Assembly (NCBI RefSeq): GCF_028610675.1
Contig: NZ_JAQQWS010000005.1
Span: 232,076 to 296,075 of the forward strand
Direction of reading: 5' to 3'
DNA: 64,000 nt
Source of the DNA: Alkalihalobacillus pseudalcaliphilus
Lineage (GTDB): Bacteria; Bacillota; Bacilli; Bacillales; Bacillaceae_D
The position numbers and the translations under genes are program-made. The stretch's first letter is position 1, and each line of letters starts with the position of its first letter. Of the stretch, positions 8,430 through 18,264 are shown piece by piece. The notes under the pieces are model-generated. The model saw nothing but the letters and a program-made list of their open reading frames with translations, had not been told where the DNA came from and searched no databases.

Positions 8430-9343
8430 TGGAAGTTTTAACGTATGAGGTTAGCTCAGACGAATCAGGAGTAAGAATTGATAAATTTGTATCGTTACAA
8501 AGTCAAGATTGTTCAAGAACACAAGTCCAGCAGTGGATAAAAGATAAGCTTGTACAAGTTAATGGGGCGGTCGTCAAGAGTAATTATAAAGTGGCCGAAG
8601 GTGATGTCGTCGTCTGGTCGATCCCCGAGCCTGAAGTACTTGAGGTAGTCGCTGAAAATATTCCGCTTGACATCGTTTTTGAGGATGCAGATGTTATTGT
8701 CGTAAATAAACCTCGAGGTATGGTTGTACACCCAGCTCCAGGTCATTACACGGGGACATTGGTCAATGCACTTATGTATCATTGCCAAGACCTCTCAGGT
8801 ATCAATGGCGTTATTAGACCGGGCATAGTCCACCGTATTGATAAAGATACATCTGGTCTACTCATGGTTGCCAAAAATGATAAAGCCCATGAATCGTTAG
8901 TTGATCAATTAAAGGCAAAAACGACGAAACGTCTGTATAAGGCGATTGTCCATGGTGTCATCTCGCATCAAAGCGGGACGATTGATGCACCGATTGGTCG
9001 TGATAAAAAAGACCGACAAAGCATGACGGTTACAGAAGAGCATTCACGTGATGCGGTTACTCATTTTAAAGTCATGGAACGTTTTACAGATTATACGTAT
9101 GTAGAATGTGAGCTTGAAACCGGTAGAACCCATCAAATTCGTGTGCATATGAAATATATTGGTTTTCCTTTAGCTGGCGATCCGAAATATGGCCCAAAGA
9201 AAACGTTAGAAATCGAAGGTCAAGCTCTACATGCGGCGGTGCTTGGATTTGAACATCCAACATCTGGTGAGTGGATTGAATTTGAAAGACCAATTCCAGA
9301 AGATATGGAAAAATTACTCGCACATCTTCGAATTATTAGTTGA
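8429..9343 (+). CDS. ylyB: RluD-family 23S rRNA pseudouridine synthase (YlyB)
   Basis: Pseudouridine synthase with an N-terminal S4 domain (about residues 12-75) and a RluA/RluD catalytic domain. The catalytic Asp lies in GIVHRIDKDTSGL, and ETGRTHQIRVHM is the second family motif. Targets are probably uridines of the helix 69 region of 23S rRNA, inferred from RluD. It overlaps the lspA stop, and its own stop TGA lies inside the -35 box of the pyr promoter. Confidence 0.93.
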   Translation: MEVLTYEVSSDESGVRIDKFVSLQSQDCSRTQVQQWIKDKLVQVNGAVVKSNYKVAEGDVVVWSIPEPEVLEVVAENIPLDIVFEDADVIVVNKPRGMVVHPAPGHYTGTLVNALMYHCQDLSGINGVIRPGIVHRIDKDTSGLLMVAKNDKAHESLVDQLKAKTTKRLYKAIVHGVISHQSGTIDAPIGRDKKDRQSMTVTEEHSRDAVTHFKVMERFTDYTYVECELETGRTHQIRVHMKYIGFPLAGDPKYGPKKTLEIEGQALHAAVLGFEHPTSGEWIEFERPIPEDMEKLLAHLRIIS

Positions 9344-9368
9344 CACTAAACTGCTTTTGTGAGATAGT
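9340..9368 (+). promoter_or_regulatory. Promoter of the pyr operon
   Basis: TTGACA at 9340-9345 (overlapping the ylyB stop codon) is 17 bases from GATAGT at 9363-9368; TAGTAT at 9365-9370 is an alternative -10. It lies directly upstream of the first PyrR-responsive leader. Confidence 0.7.
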
Positions 9369-9384
9369 ATATAAGAACTTAATA

Positions 9385-9505
9385 ACCCTTTAATTATAGT
9401 CCCGTGAGGCTAAGAAGGAACAGTAAGTAACTATATAGGTCGAATTATGACTTATTGTGTTTATTTAACTATGCCCTCTTGTCATCGGTGACAAGAGGTT
9501 TTTTT
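9385..9505 (+). promoter_or_regulatory. PyrR attenuator 1 (before pyrR)
   Basis: A PyrR-binding loop, AGTCCCGTGAGGCT (around 9398-9411), precedes a strong intrinsic terminator: CCTCTTGTCA 9475-9484, loop TCGG, TGACAAGAGG 9489-9498, T run to 9505. In Bacillus, UMP-bound PyrR stabilises the anti-antiterminator so that the terminator forms. The loop differs from the canonical TCCAGAGAGGCT but keeps the GAGGCT part. Confidence 0.9.
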
Positions 9506-9546
9506 GGTGCTGTAAAGGGAAATGTGGTAAGGGAGGTTAGAAGAAT

Positions 9547-10083
9547 ATGTCTCAAGTCATTTTAGACGAACAAGCGATTTCAAGAGCGACTACAAGAATT
9601 GCTCATGAAATTATTGAGCGCAATAAAGGCATTGAGGACTGCGTGCTCGTCGGAATTAAAACGAGAGGGATTTATCTAGCAGAACGTTTAGCCGAAAGAA
9701 TTGAAAAGATTGAAGGCAAAACGATTGCAGTCGGTGAAATCGATATTACGTTATATCGTGATGATTTATCGCATAAAACCGACAGTGAAGACCCTGTTAT
9801 TCAAGGTACAAATATTCCAATTAATATCGAAAATCGCAAAGTGATTCTTGTTGATGATGTGTTATATACAGGAAGAACCGTTCGAGCTGCTTTGGATGCC
9901 TTAATTGATTTAGGAAGACCTGCACAAATTCAACTGGCTGTTTTAGTAGATAGAGGCCATCGTGAATTACCAATTCGACCTGATTATGTGGGGAAGAATG
10001 TGCCAACGTCGAAATCAGAAATTATTGTAGCTGCCTTAAAAGAAGTAGATAAAATCGACCAAGTTCAATTAAGTAAAAAATAA
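9547..10083 (+). CDS. pyrR: Bifunctional pyr attenuation regulator / uracil phosphoribosyltransferase PyrR
   Basis: RNA-binding regulator of the pyr operon that senses UMP and UTP; it also has uracil phosphoribosyltransferase activity. The PRPP-binding motif VILVDDVLYTGRTVRAAL is at about residues 98-115. At 178 residues it is the usual length. GGGAGG upstream sets ATG 9547. It is the first gene of the operon, between attenuators 1 and 2, which it should itself control. Confidence 0.98.
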   Translation: MSQVILDEQAISRATTRIAHEIIERNKGIEDCVLVGIKTRGIYLAERLAERIEKIEGKTIAVGEIDITLYRDDLSHKTDSEDPVIQGTNIPINIENRKVILVDDVLYTGRTVRAALDALIDLGRPAQIQLAVLVDRGHRELPIRPDYVGKNVPTSKSEIIVAALKEVDKIDQVQLSKK

Positions 10084-10099
10084 AATAAGAAAACTCTTT

Positions 10100-10213
10100 A
10101 AAACAGTCCAGAGAGGCTGGCAAGAGCAACATAGGGAGTCGCATGGCGGTAAATGGACATGTGATGATTCTATGGAACCCTCTTAGCTGCTGTTTGGTTA
10201 AGAGGGTTTTTGC
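10100..10213 (+). promoter_or_regulatory. PyrR attenuator 2 (between pyrR and pyrP)
   Basis: CAGTCCAGAGAGGCTG at 10104-10119 is the canonical PyrR-binding loop flanked by a short stem. The terminator is AACCCTCTTA (10176-10185) with TAAGAGGGTT (10199-10208) and a T run. This is the best match of the three leaders. Confidence 0.94.
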
Positions 10214-10239
10214 GTAAGAGTCATGGGAGGAACAACAGT

Positions 10240-11586
10240 ATGAGTCAACAACAAAATGAGGTTTTAGGAGTAAGAGATGTTCCAAGGTTCGATAAATGGG
10301 TTGTTTTAAGCTTACAGCACTTATTTGCCATGTTTGGCGCAACGATTTTAGTACCGGCGCTTGTCGGATTAAGCCCAGCTGTCGCACTATTATCAAGTGG
10401 TTTAGGAACGCTTGCCTACTTACTTATTACAAGAGGACAAATTCCTGCCTATCTAGGTTCCTCATTCGCTTTTATTAGTCCAATCATTACAGCAACAGCT
10501 TTAGGTGGTCCAGAAGGAGTGATGGTCGGGACATTTTTTGCTGGGATTGTCTACGGATTAGTCGCAATTGCGATTAAAACAAGTGGTGTAAAATGGTTAA
10601 TGAATATTTTACCACCAGCGGTTGTTGGGCCAATCATTATGGTTATCGGATTAGGTCTAGCTAGTACAGCCGTTGATATGGCAATGAATATTACACTAGA
10701 TGATGGGATTACGAAGGTTTATAGCTTACAGCACTTTATCGTCGCTTTGTTTACATTAGCGGTTACACTTATTGCCAATATGTTCTTTAAAGGGTTTTTT
10801 AGCCTTATTCCGATTTTATTTGGTGTAGCAAGTGGATACATTTTCGCAGCTGTACAAGGCTTGGTCGATTTTACAGATGTCAAAGCAACACCGTGGTTTC
10901 AAGCACCTGATGTCATGTTGCCGTTTATCACGTATACACCAAATTTCTCTTGGGCAATTATCTTTGTAATGGTTCCAGTTGCCGCTGTTACATTAGCGGA
11001 GCATATTGGCCAACAAATGGTTTTAAGTAAAGTAGCAGGTCGTAACTTTATCGAAAAGCCAGGCTTACATCGCTCGATAATGGGAGACGGGGTTGCTTCG
11101 ATTGTGGCAGCACTCGTTGGTGGTCCGCCAAATACAACGTATGGTGAAAATATTGGGGTATTAGCAATGACACGTGTGTTCAGTGTCTATGTCATCGGAG
11201 GAACTGCGGTCATCGCCGTCATGTTCGCTTTCATTGGTAAGATTTCAGCGGTTATCTCTTCGATTCCATCTGCGGTTATGGGTGGAATCTCCATCTTACT
11301 CTTTGGTGTTATTGCTTCATCTGGATTAAGAATGCTGATTGAAAACAAAGTTGACTTTGGGATTAAAAGAAACTTAGTTATCGCATCTACGATTTTAGTC
11401 ATTGGAATTGGTGGAGCTTACTTAAAGGTTTCAGATGAGTTTCAAATTGCCAGTATGGCCTTAGCAACATTTGTAGGGGTATTCCTACACATTATTTTAC
11501 CAGATAAGAAAGCAGCTTTTGGTGAGAATAGTCAGCTCTTTTCAGATGAAGAGATAAGTGTTGAAAACCAAAAAGAAAATAAGTAA
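10240..11586 (+). CDS. pyrP: Uracil permease PyrP
   Basis: Uracil:proton symporter of the NCS2/UraA family, an inner-membrane protein with about 14 hydrophobic segments. Typical blocks are FGATILVPALVGL near the N terminus and the substrate-site helix region with VTLAEHIGQQ and GGPPNTTYGENIG. The start is ATG 10240 with GGGAGG at 10225-10230; the frame is open further upstream only through the attenuator terminator. It imports uracil for salvage and is governed by attenuator 2. Confidence 0.97.
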   Translation: MSQQQNEVLGVRDVPRFDKWVVLSLQHLFAMFGATILVPALVGLSPAVALLSSGLGTLAYLLITRGQIPAYLGSSFAFISPIITATALGGPEGVMVGTFFAGIVYGLVAIAIKTSGVKWLMNILPPAVVGPIIMVIGLGLASTAVDMAMNITLDDGITKVYSLQHFIVALFTLAVTLIANMFFKGFFSLIPILFGVASGYIFAAVQGLVDFTDVKATPWFQAPDVMLPFITYTPNFSWAIIFVMVPVAAVTLAEHIGQQMVLSKVAGRNFIEKPGLHRSIMGDGVASIVAALVGGPPNTTYGENIGVLAMTRVFSVYVIGGTAVIAVMFAFIGKISAVISSIPSAVMGGISILLFGVIASSGLRMLIENKVDFGIKRNLVIASTILVIGIGGAYLKVSDEFQIASMALATFVGVFLHIILPDKKAAFGENSQLFSDEEISVENQKENK

Positions 11587-11594
11587 GCATCCTT

Positions 11595-11705
11595 TAAACA
11601 AGTACAGAGAGACTTAAAAGGGGCTTTGAGAAAGGGCACATGTTATAAAAAAACAGGTGTTACTTTCTCTACGCCCTAAATGGATAATTTAGGGCGTTTT
11701 TTTTA
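11595..11705 (+). promoter_or_regulatory. PyrR attenuator 3 (between pyrP and pyrB)
   Basis: The binding loop AGTACAGAGAGACT at 11601-11614 deviates from the canonical sequence at two positions. The terminator is ACGCCCTAAA (11671-11680) pairing with TTTAGGGCGT (11688-11697), then a T run. It controls the biosynthetic genes from pyrB onward. Confidence 0.9.
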
Positions 11706-11733
11706 TCGCCATGACAAAAATGGAGGGATTCGA

Positions 11734-12642
11734 ATGATTGAGCTTGCTGCAAGCGAGGTAAAAGGATTAACAACTTTAACGAACTTGAGTTTAACTAAGG
11801 TTTACCAACTTTTAGAGGACGCCCAATATTTTGCTAAAGGTGGACAGTGGTTTCCAAACCGTCAACTGTTTGTTGCTAACTTATTTTATGAAGCGAGTAC
11901 AAGAACGAAATTCAGCTTTGAAGTAGCGGAAAAAAAACTTGGAGTAGACGTGTTAAACTTTTCAGCAGAAACATCGAGTGTCCAAAAGGGTGAGACACTG
12001 TATGACACAGCGAAAACGTTAGAGGCAATTGGTGCCAATGCTCTTGTCATTCGCCATCCTGAAGATGCCTATTTCCAACAGCTTGCTCAATTAAATATTC
12101 CAATTATCAATGCTGGTGACGGTTGCGGTCATCATCCTACTCAATCTTTATTAGATTTATTAACGATAAAACAAGAGTTCAAAACCTTTCAAAATCTCGA
12201 AATTGTTATTTGTGGAGATATGAGTCATAGTCGTGTTGCTCGTTCCAATGCCGAGATATTAACGAAGCTTGGAGCACGTGTTTCGATTTCAGGACCGAAA
12301 GAATGGATGGACGGTTTTGAAGAGAGGTATGCCTATGTTTCTATGGATGAAGGCATCGGGCGTGCTGATGTATTGATGTTATTAAGAATTCAGCATGAAC
12401 GCCATGATGGTCAAATGACGTTTACTAAAGACCAGTACTTACAGCAATATGGATTAACGCTGGAACGTGAGAAAAAAATGAAGCAAGCGGCGATCATTCT
12501 TCATCCAGCCCCAGTAAATCGTGGTGTTGAGATTGCAAGTGAATTAGTAGAGTGTGAACGCTCAAGAATTTTTAAGCAGATGGAAAATGGTGTCGCTGTA
12601 AGAATGGCTGTCTTAAAAAATGTGTTAACAGAATTAATATAA
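11734..12642 (+). CDS. pyrB: Aspartate carbamoyltransferase catalytic subunit
   Basis: Condenses carbamoyl phosphate with aspartate to carbamoyl-aspartate. The carbamoyl-phosphate motif STRTKFSFE and HHPTQSLLDL are present, as is the C-terminal LHPAPVNRGVEI. The start is ATG 11734 after GGAGGG at 11722-11727; the in-frame ATG at 11680 lies within the attenuator hairpin and cannot be the real start. It has 302 residues. No regulatory subunit gene (pyrI) is present, as usual in Bacillus. Confidence 0.98.
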   Translation: MIELAASEVKGLTTLTNLSLTKVYQLLEDAQYFAKGGQWFPNRQLFVANLFYEASTRTKFSFEVAEKKLGVDVLNFSAETSSVQKGETLYDTAKTLEAIGANALVIRHPEDAYFQQLAQLNIPIINAGDGCGHHPTQSLLDLLTIKQEFKTFQNLEIVICGDMSHSRVARSNAEILTKLGARVSISGPKEWMDGFEERYAYVSMDEGIGRADVLMLLRIQHERHDGQMTFTKDQYLQQYGLTLEREKKMKQAAIILHPAPVNRGVEIASELVECERSRIFKQMENGVAVRMAVLKNVLTELI

Positions 12643-12666
12643 ATCATGAACTGGGAGGCGGAGTAG

Positions 12667-13950
12667 ATGAGCATTTTATTAAAAGGTGGATGTATTTTAG
12701 GAGAACATGGTGAGCAGGTAAAAAAAGATATCGCAATAAGAAATGGGAAGATTTCTTTTGATACAGAAGGGTCCTTTGAAGAAATCATTGAACTATTTGG
12801 CAAACTTATTACACCTGGTTTTATCGATGTTCACGTACATTTGCGTGAGCCTGGTGGTGAGAAAAAGGAAACGATTGAAACAGGAACACTTGCAGCGGCA
12901 AAAGGTGGATTTACAACGATTTGTGCAATGCCAAATACTCGTCCTGTCCCAGATACAAAAGAACAAATGGAATGGTTAACCAATAGGATTAAAGAAACGG
13001 GTCATATTAATGTGCTTCCATATGCAGCGATAACAACGAGACAATTAGGTGATGAAATTACCGATTTTCAAGCATTAAAAGAAGCAGGAGCGTTTGCATT
13101 TACAGATGATGGTGTCGGTGTTCAATCGGCAGATAAAATGCTGCAAGCCATGACTAGAGCAGCTGAGCTGGATATGGCGATCGTTGCTCATTGTGAGGAA
13201 AATACGCTTATACATAATGGTGCCGTTCACGAAGGTGAATTTTCAAAGAGTCATGGTTTAGCAGGAATTCCATCTGTATGTGAATCTGTGCATATCGCTA
13301 GAGATGTTTTATTAGCAGAAGCAGCAGGAGCCCACTATCATGTGTGTCATATTAGTACAAAGGAATCTGTACGAGTTGTTCGCGATGCCAAAAGAGCGGG
13401 GATTCATGTGACGGCGGAAGTGACGCCACATCATTTACTTTTAAATGACGCAAACATTCCTGGTTTAGATACGAATTATAAGATGAATCCACCATTACGA
13501 GGGAAAGAAGACCAAGCGGCATTACTTGAAGGTTTGTTAGATGGAACGATTGATTTCATTGCGACGGATCATGCTCCACATACCGCAGAGGAAAAAGCAT
13601 TACCAATAGAAAAGGCACCATTTGGAATTGTTGGTTTAGAAACGGCTTTTCCGCTTCTTTATACGAATTTTGTTCAAACAGGTAAGTGGAGCTTAAAGCA
13701 ATTAGTCGATTGGTTCACATTACTTCCTGCCAAAACATTCCGTTTAAATAAAGGAAGCCTCAAAGAAGGGGCCATGGCTGATTTAACGGTTATTGACCTA
13801 AAGTTAGAAGAGAAAATAGAGAATGAAAGTTTTGTATCTAAAGGTAAAAATACACCGTTTAACGGCTGGAATTGTCAAGGGTGGCCCATTTACACGTTTG
13901 TAAGTGGACAAAAAGTTTGGGAGAAGAAACAAGGGAGTGTAATCAAATGA
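12667..13950 (+). CDS. pyrC: Dihydroorotase
   Basis: Zinc amidohydrolase that cyclises carbamoyl-aspartate to dihydroorotate. The metal-binding DVHVHLREPG is at about residues 57-66, later His ligands are in VAHCEE and HICH-like segments, and the catalytic Asp is in ATDHAPH near residue 304. At 427 residues it is a type I (PyrC-Bacillus) enzyme. ATGA overlap with pyrAA indicates coupling. Confidence 0.98.
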   Translation: MSILLKGGCILGEHGEQVKKDIAIRNGKISFDTEGSFEEIIELFGKLITPGFIDVHVHLREPGGEKKETIETGTLAAAKGGFTTICAMPNTRPVPDTKEQMEWLTNRIKETGHINVLPYAAITTRQLGDEITDFQALKEAGAFAFTDDGVGVQSADKMLQAMTRAAELDMAIVAHCEENTLIHNGAVHEGEFSKSHGLAGIPSVCESVHIARDVLLAEAAGAHYHVCHISTKESVRVVRDAKRAGIHVTAEVTPHHLLLNDANIPGLDTNYKMNPPLRGKEDQAALLEGLLDGTIDFIATDHAPHTAEEKALPIEKAPFGIVGLETAFPLLYTNFVQTGKWSLKQLVDWFTLLPAKTFRLNKGSLKEGAMADLTVIDLKLEEKIENESFVSKGKNTPFNGWNCQGWPIYTFVSGQKVWEKKQGSVIK

Positions 13951-15038
13951 GAGAGAAACTATTAATCTTAGAAAATGGTGACATTTATCAAGGTTATGGC
14001 TTTGGGGCAGATATGGAAATGAGTGGTGAGGTTGTTTTTAACACGGGGATGACCGGTTATCAAGAGATTTTATCTGACCCTTCCTACTGTGGACAAATTG
14101 TCACGTTAACCTATCCTTTAATTGGTAATTACGGCATTAATCGTGATGATTTTGAGTCGATATCTCCAGCGATTCACGGTTTAATCGTCAAGGAAATAGA
14201 GCTTGAGCCAAGTCACTGGCGTAGTGAAGAATCTTTGCATACGTTGCTAGAGGCAAAAAATATCCCTGGATTAGCAGGAATTGATACTCGTAAGTTAACG
14301 AGATTAATACGAGAACATGGCACTTTAAAAGGAAGAATTTGCGACGTGGACGTCGACGTTACACAAGTTGTGAAAGACTTAAAAATGAGTAAGTGGATGC
14401 GTAATCAAGTAGAGCTTGTTTCAACAAAGGAACCTTATCATGTACCTGGAAAAGGGAAAAGAGTCGTGCTTGTTGATTTTGGTATGAAGCACGGTATCCT
14501 TCATGGGTTAATTGAGCGCCAATGTGATGTCGTTGTTGTCCCTTACAAAACAAGTGCTGAGGAAATCATTCGTTTAGGTGCAGACGGTGTTTTATTAAGT
14601 AATGGGCCTGGTAATCCAGAGGATGTACCAGAGGCGATTGAAATGATAAAAGGAATTATCGGTAAGATTCCGATTTTTGGGATTTGTTTAGGTCATCAGC
14701 TTTTAGCATTGGCGAACGGAGCGACAACGAGTCGTTTACGCTTTGGGCATCGCGGTTCTAACCATCCGGTGCGCGAAATCTCAACAGGAAAGATTGACAT
14801 TACGGCACAAAATCATGGATATACGGTTGACCTCGATTCATTAGCCAATACGGAGTTAGAGCTAACACATGAAGCTGTCAATGATGGGACGATAGAAGGT
14901 TTAAAGCATATCAACTATCCAGCCTTCAGTGTTCAATACCACCCAGAAGCGTCACCAGGACCACATGATGCTAATTACTTATTCGATACGTTTATGAACA
15001 TGATTCGCGAACATAAAAAACAACCATTGCATGTGTAA
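13947..15038 (+). CDS. pyrAA: Carbamoyl phosphate synthase small subunit, pyrimidine-specific
   Basis: Glutamine amidotransferase subunit that supplies ammonia to PyrAB. It has the CPSase small-subunit N-terminal domain (FNTGMTGYQEI) and a class I GATase domain with the nucleophile in GICLGHQ near residue 250 and the His/Glu pair in QYHPEASPGP. ATG 13947 overlaps the pyrC stop; the longer in-frame extension into pyrC lacks homology. It has 363 residues. Its position in the operon marks it as the pyrimidine rather than the arginine paralogue. Confidence 0.97.
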   Translation: MREKLLILENGDIYQGYGFGADMEMSGEVVFNTGMTGYQEILSDPSYCGQIVTLTYPLIGNYGINRDDFESISPAIHGLIVKEIELEPSHWRSEESLHTLLEAKNIPGLAGIDTRKLTRLIREHGTLKGRICDVDVDVTQVVKDLKMSKWMRNQVELVSTKEPYHVPGKGKRVVLVDFGMKHGILHGLIERQCDVVVVPYKTSAEEIIRLGADGVLLSNGPGNPEDVPEAIEMIKGIIGKIPIFGICLGHQLLALANGATTSRLRFGHRGSNHPVREISTGKIDITAQNHGYTVDLDSLANTELELTHEAVNDGTIEGLKHINYPAFSVQYHPEASPGPHDANYLFDTFMNMIREHKKQPLHV

Positions 15039-15055
15039 CGAAGGGGAGAAGTAGG

Positions 15056-18000
15056 ATGGCAAAACGTTCAGATATTCATAGAATTTTAGTAATCGGCTCA
15101 GGTCCGATTGTGATTGGTCAAGCGGCAGAATTTGATTATGCGGGTACTCAGGCATGTCAGGCCTTAAAAGAAGAGGGTTATGAGGTTATTCTTATTAACT
15201 CTAACCCAGCAACAATAATGACAGATACAACGATGGCTGACCGCGTGTATATAGAACCAATTACACTTGAATTTGTTAGTCGCATTATTAGAAAAGAACG
15301 CCCGGATGGAATCGTCGCTACATTAGGAGGACAAACGGGTTTAAATATGGCGATGGAGCTGGATGAATCGGGTATTTTAGCCACATACAACATTGAATTG
15401 TTAGGAACAGACTTAGCGGCGATTAAGCAAGCAGAAGACCGTGAGCAATTCCGGGCTTTAATGCATGAGCTTCATGAACCTGTACCTGAAAGTGAAATTG
15501 TTCATACGCTTGAAGAGGCTAAGATTTTTGTCGCTAAGATTGGCTACCCCGTTATCGTACGTCCGGCTTATACGCTTGGTGGTACGGGCGGAGGCATTTG
15601 TTCGAATGATGAAGAATTAGTGGAAATTGTATCAAGTGGATTAAAGTACAGTCCTGTGACCCAATGTCTCATTGAAAAAAGTATCGCTGGATTTAAAGAG
15701 GTCGAATATGAGGTTATGCGGGATGGAAAAGACCAAGCGATTGTCGTTTGTAATATGGAGAACTTTGACCCCGTTGGTGTACATACAGGTGACTCGATTG
15801 TGTTTGCCCCGAGTCAAACATTAACAGACCGTGATTATCAGATGTTAAGAAATTCAAGCTTAAAAATTATCCGTGCCCTAGGGATTGAAGGTGGTTGTAA
15901 CGTTCAGTTTGCACTCGATCCACATAGCAATCAATATTACATTATTGAAGTAAATCCACGTGTCAGTCGTTCTTCTGCTCTTGCATCAAAAGCAACGGGG
16001 TATCCTATCGCCAAAATGGCAGCTAAAATTGCTTGTGGATATAGTTTAGACGAAATTAAAAACCCGGTAACTGGAACGACCTATGCAAGCTTTGAACCAG
16101 CACTTGATTATGTCGTTGCCAAGATTCCACGCTGGCCATTTGACAAGTTTAATGCTGCTAACCGTAAATTAGGTACACAAATGAAAGCAACAGGAGAAGT
16201 TATGGCGATTGGCCGTAACATTGAGGAGTCCTTATTAAAAGCGGTACGCTCATTAGAAGCAGGATATGCCCACCTTCATGACGCTGAGCTTGATGACTTA
16301 TCTAATGAGGAGTTAGTTCATCGAATCCAACATGCTGATGACCAACGTTTATTTGAGCTAGCCGAACTTTATCGCCGTGGTTTTGCTTTAGAGGACCTTT
16401 ACGAAGCGACAAAAATTGACCGTTATTTTCTAAGAAAGTTAGAAAAAATCGTCCGTTATGAAGGGCAATTAAAAGAAGCCAAAAATGATTTGCAGCTTTT
16501 GAAAACGGTGAAAGAGCGTGGCTTTTCAGATGAAGTTATTGCAAGTTTTTGGGATGTAACAGAAGTAGAGATTTATGAACAAAGAAAAGCTAATCAAATG
16601 ATGCCGGTTTATAAGATGGTTGATACTTGTGCAGCAGAATTTGAATCAGCGACACCATATTTCTACGGTACGTATGAGGAAGAAATGGAGTCCATTCGTA
16701 CAGATAAGAAAAGTATTCTTGTATTAGGTTCTGGCCCGATACGGATTGGGCAAGGGATTGAGTTTGATTATGCGACTGTCCATTCGGTTTGGGCGATTAA
16801 AGAAGCGGGTTATGAAGCGATTATTATGAATAATAACCCAGAAACAGTTTCAACTGATTTTTCTACCTCTGATAAATTATACTTTGAGCCATTAACGATT
16901 GAAGATGTCATGCATGTGATTGACCATGAACAGCCAGAAGGAGTGATTGTCCAATTTGGTGGACAAACAGCGATTAATTTGGCAGAAGGATTACAAAATC
17001 GTGGCGTCAAAATAATCGGTACGTCACTTGATGATATGGACCGTGCGGAGGATCGTGATAAGTTTGAGCAAAGCTTACTTGCGTTAGACATTCCACAGCC
17101 GCTCGGAAAAACGGCTACCTCGGTTGAAGAAGCAGTCAAGATTGCGAACGATATTGGTTATCCTGTCCTTGTAAGACCTTCTTATGTGCTCGGTGGGCGT
17201 GCCATGGAAATCGTCTATAAGCAAGAAGAGCTACTGAACTATATGGCACGAGCGGTTAAAGTGAATCCGAAGCATCCAGTATTAGTTGACCGTTATTTAA
17301 CTGGAAAAGAACTAGAAGTAGATGCCATTTCTGATGGTGAAAATGTTTATATACCAGGCATTATGGAGCATATTGAACGTGCAGGTGTTCACTCAGGTGA
17401 CTCGATTGCGGTATATCCACCACAAACCGTGCCAGACGAGTTAAAGCAAAGATTAGTAGATAGAACGATTAAAATTGCAAGAGGGCTTAACATTGTTGGT
17501 TTACTAAACATCCAATTTGTTTGGCACCGTGATGAAGTATATGTATTAGAAGTGAATCCACGTTCTTCTAGAACAGTGCCTTTTTTAAGTAAAATTACCG
17601 GTGTTCCGATGGCAAACTTAGCAACAAAAGTGATGCTTGGTCAAACATTACCTCAGTTAGGTTATGAAACGGGCTATCATCCTGAAGCAAAAGAAGTATC
17701 TGTCAAAGTTCCTGTATTCTCTTTTGCGAAGTTACGTCGTGTTGATATAACTCTAGGGCCAGAAATGAAATCAACTGGAGAAGTGATGGGGCGTGACCGT
17801 ACACTTGAAAAAGCCTTATATAAAGGTTTAATAGCTTCGGGTATGAATATTCCTAAGCACGGGGCCGTTCTTTTTACAGTCGCTGATAAGGATAAAGAAG
17901 AAGCGATGTGCCTCGTGGAACGCTTCCATGCAATTGGTTATGATATTTTGGCAACGGCTGGCACAGCAGAACTAATTAGTAGTCTGAATATCCCAGTTAC

Positions 18001-18247
18001 GGTCGTTAATAAAATCGGTGATGAGAAGCCACATCTTTTAGATGTCATTCGCCAAGGTCAAGCGCAATTTGTGATTAACACGTTAACGAGAGGCAAACAG
18101 CCTGCCCGTGATGGTTTCCGAATCCGCCGTGAATCCGTCGAGAATGGTGTTGTTTGTTTAACATCGATTGATACAGCCGCAGCATTATTATCCGTGATAG
18201 AGTCAATCACTTTTTCATCGGAAAGTATGCCACAAATGAACGCGTAA
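15056..18247 (+). CDS. pyrAB: Carbamoyl phosphate synthase large subunit, pyrimidine-specific
   Basis: Makes carbamoyl phosphate from bicarbonate, ammonia and two ATP. Two homologous ATP-grasp halves are evident: each begins with a GSGPIxIGQ block (about residues 13-21 and 560-568), and each has EVNPR near its end. The C-terminal MGS allosteric domain (about 930-1063) carries LATAGTAEL, where UMP and PRPP would act. It has 1063 residues. It is separated from pyrAA by 17 bases with a GGGGAGA ribosome-binding site. Confidence 0.98.
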   Translation: MAKRSDIHRILVIGSGPIVIGQAAEFDYAGTQACQALKEEGYEVILINSNPATIMTDTTMADRVYIEPITLEFVSRIIRKERPDGIVATLGGQTGLNMAMELDESGILATYNIELLGTDLAAIKQAEDREQFRALMHELHEPVPESEIVHTLEEAKIFVAKIGYPVIVRPAYTLGGTGGGICSNDEELVEIVSSGLKYSPVTQCLIEKSIAGFKEVEYEVMRDGKDQAIVVCNMENFDPVGVHTGDSIVFAPSQTLTDRDYQMLRNSSLKIIRALGIEGGCNVQFALDPHSNQYYIIEVNPRVSRSSALASKATGYPIAKMAAKIACGYSLDEIKNPVTGTTYASFEPALDYVVAKIPRWPFDKFNAANRKLGTQMKATGEVMAIGRNIEESLLKAVRSLEAGYAHLHDAELDDLSNEELVHRIQHADDQRLFELAELYRRGFALEDLYEATKIDRYFLRKLEKIVRYEGQLKEAKNDLQLLKTVKERGFSDEVIASFWDVTEVEIYEQRKANQMMPVYKMVDTCAAEFESATPYFYGTYEEEMESIRTDKKSILVLGSGPIRIGQGIEFDYATVHSVWAIKEAGYEAIIMNNNPETVSTDFSTSDKLYFEPLTIEDVMHVIDHEQPEGVIVQFGGQTAINLAEGLQNRGVKIIGTSLDDMDRAEDRDKFEQSLLALDIPQPLGKTATSVEEAVKIANDIGYPVLVRPSYVLGGRAMEIVYKQEELLNYMARAVKVNPKHPVLVDRYLTGKELEVDAISDGENVYIPGIMEHIERAGVHSGDSIAVYPPQTVPDELKQRLVDRTIKIARGLNIVGLLNIQFVWHRDEVYVLEVNPRSSRTVPFLSKITGVPMANLATKVMLGQTLPQLGYETGYHPEAKEVSVKVPVFSFAKLRRVDITLGPEMKSTGEVMGRDRTLEKALYKGLIASGMNIPKHGAVLFTVADKDKEEAMCLVERFHAIGYDILATAGTAELISSLNIPVTVVNKIGDEKPHLLDVIRQGQAQFVINTLTRGKQPARDGFRIRRESVENGVVCLTSIDTAAALLSVIESITFSSESMPQMNA

Positions 18248-18264
18248 GAAGTGAGGGGGAGCAC

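Noticed and set aside
15056..18247. Arginine-specific carbamoyl phosphate synthase
   Set aside because: It lies inside the pyr operon with PyrR attenuators and a UMP-type MGS domain position, so the pyrimidine paralogue is the right call.
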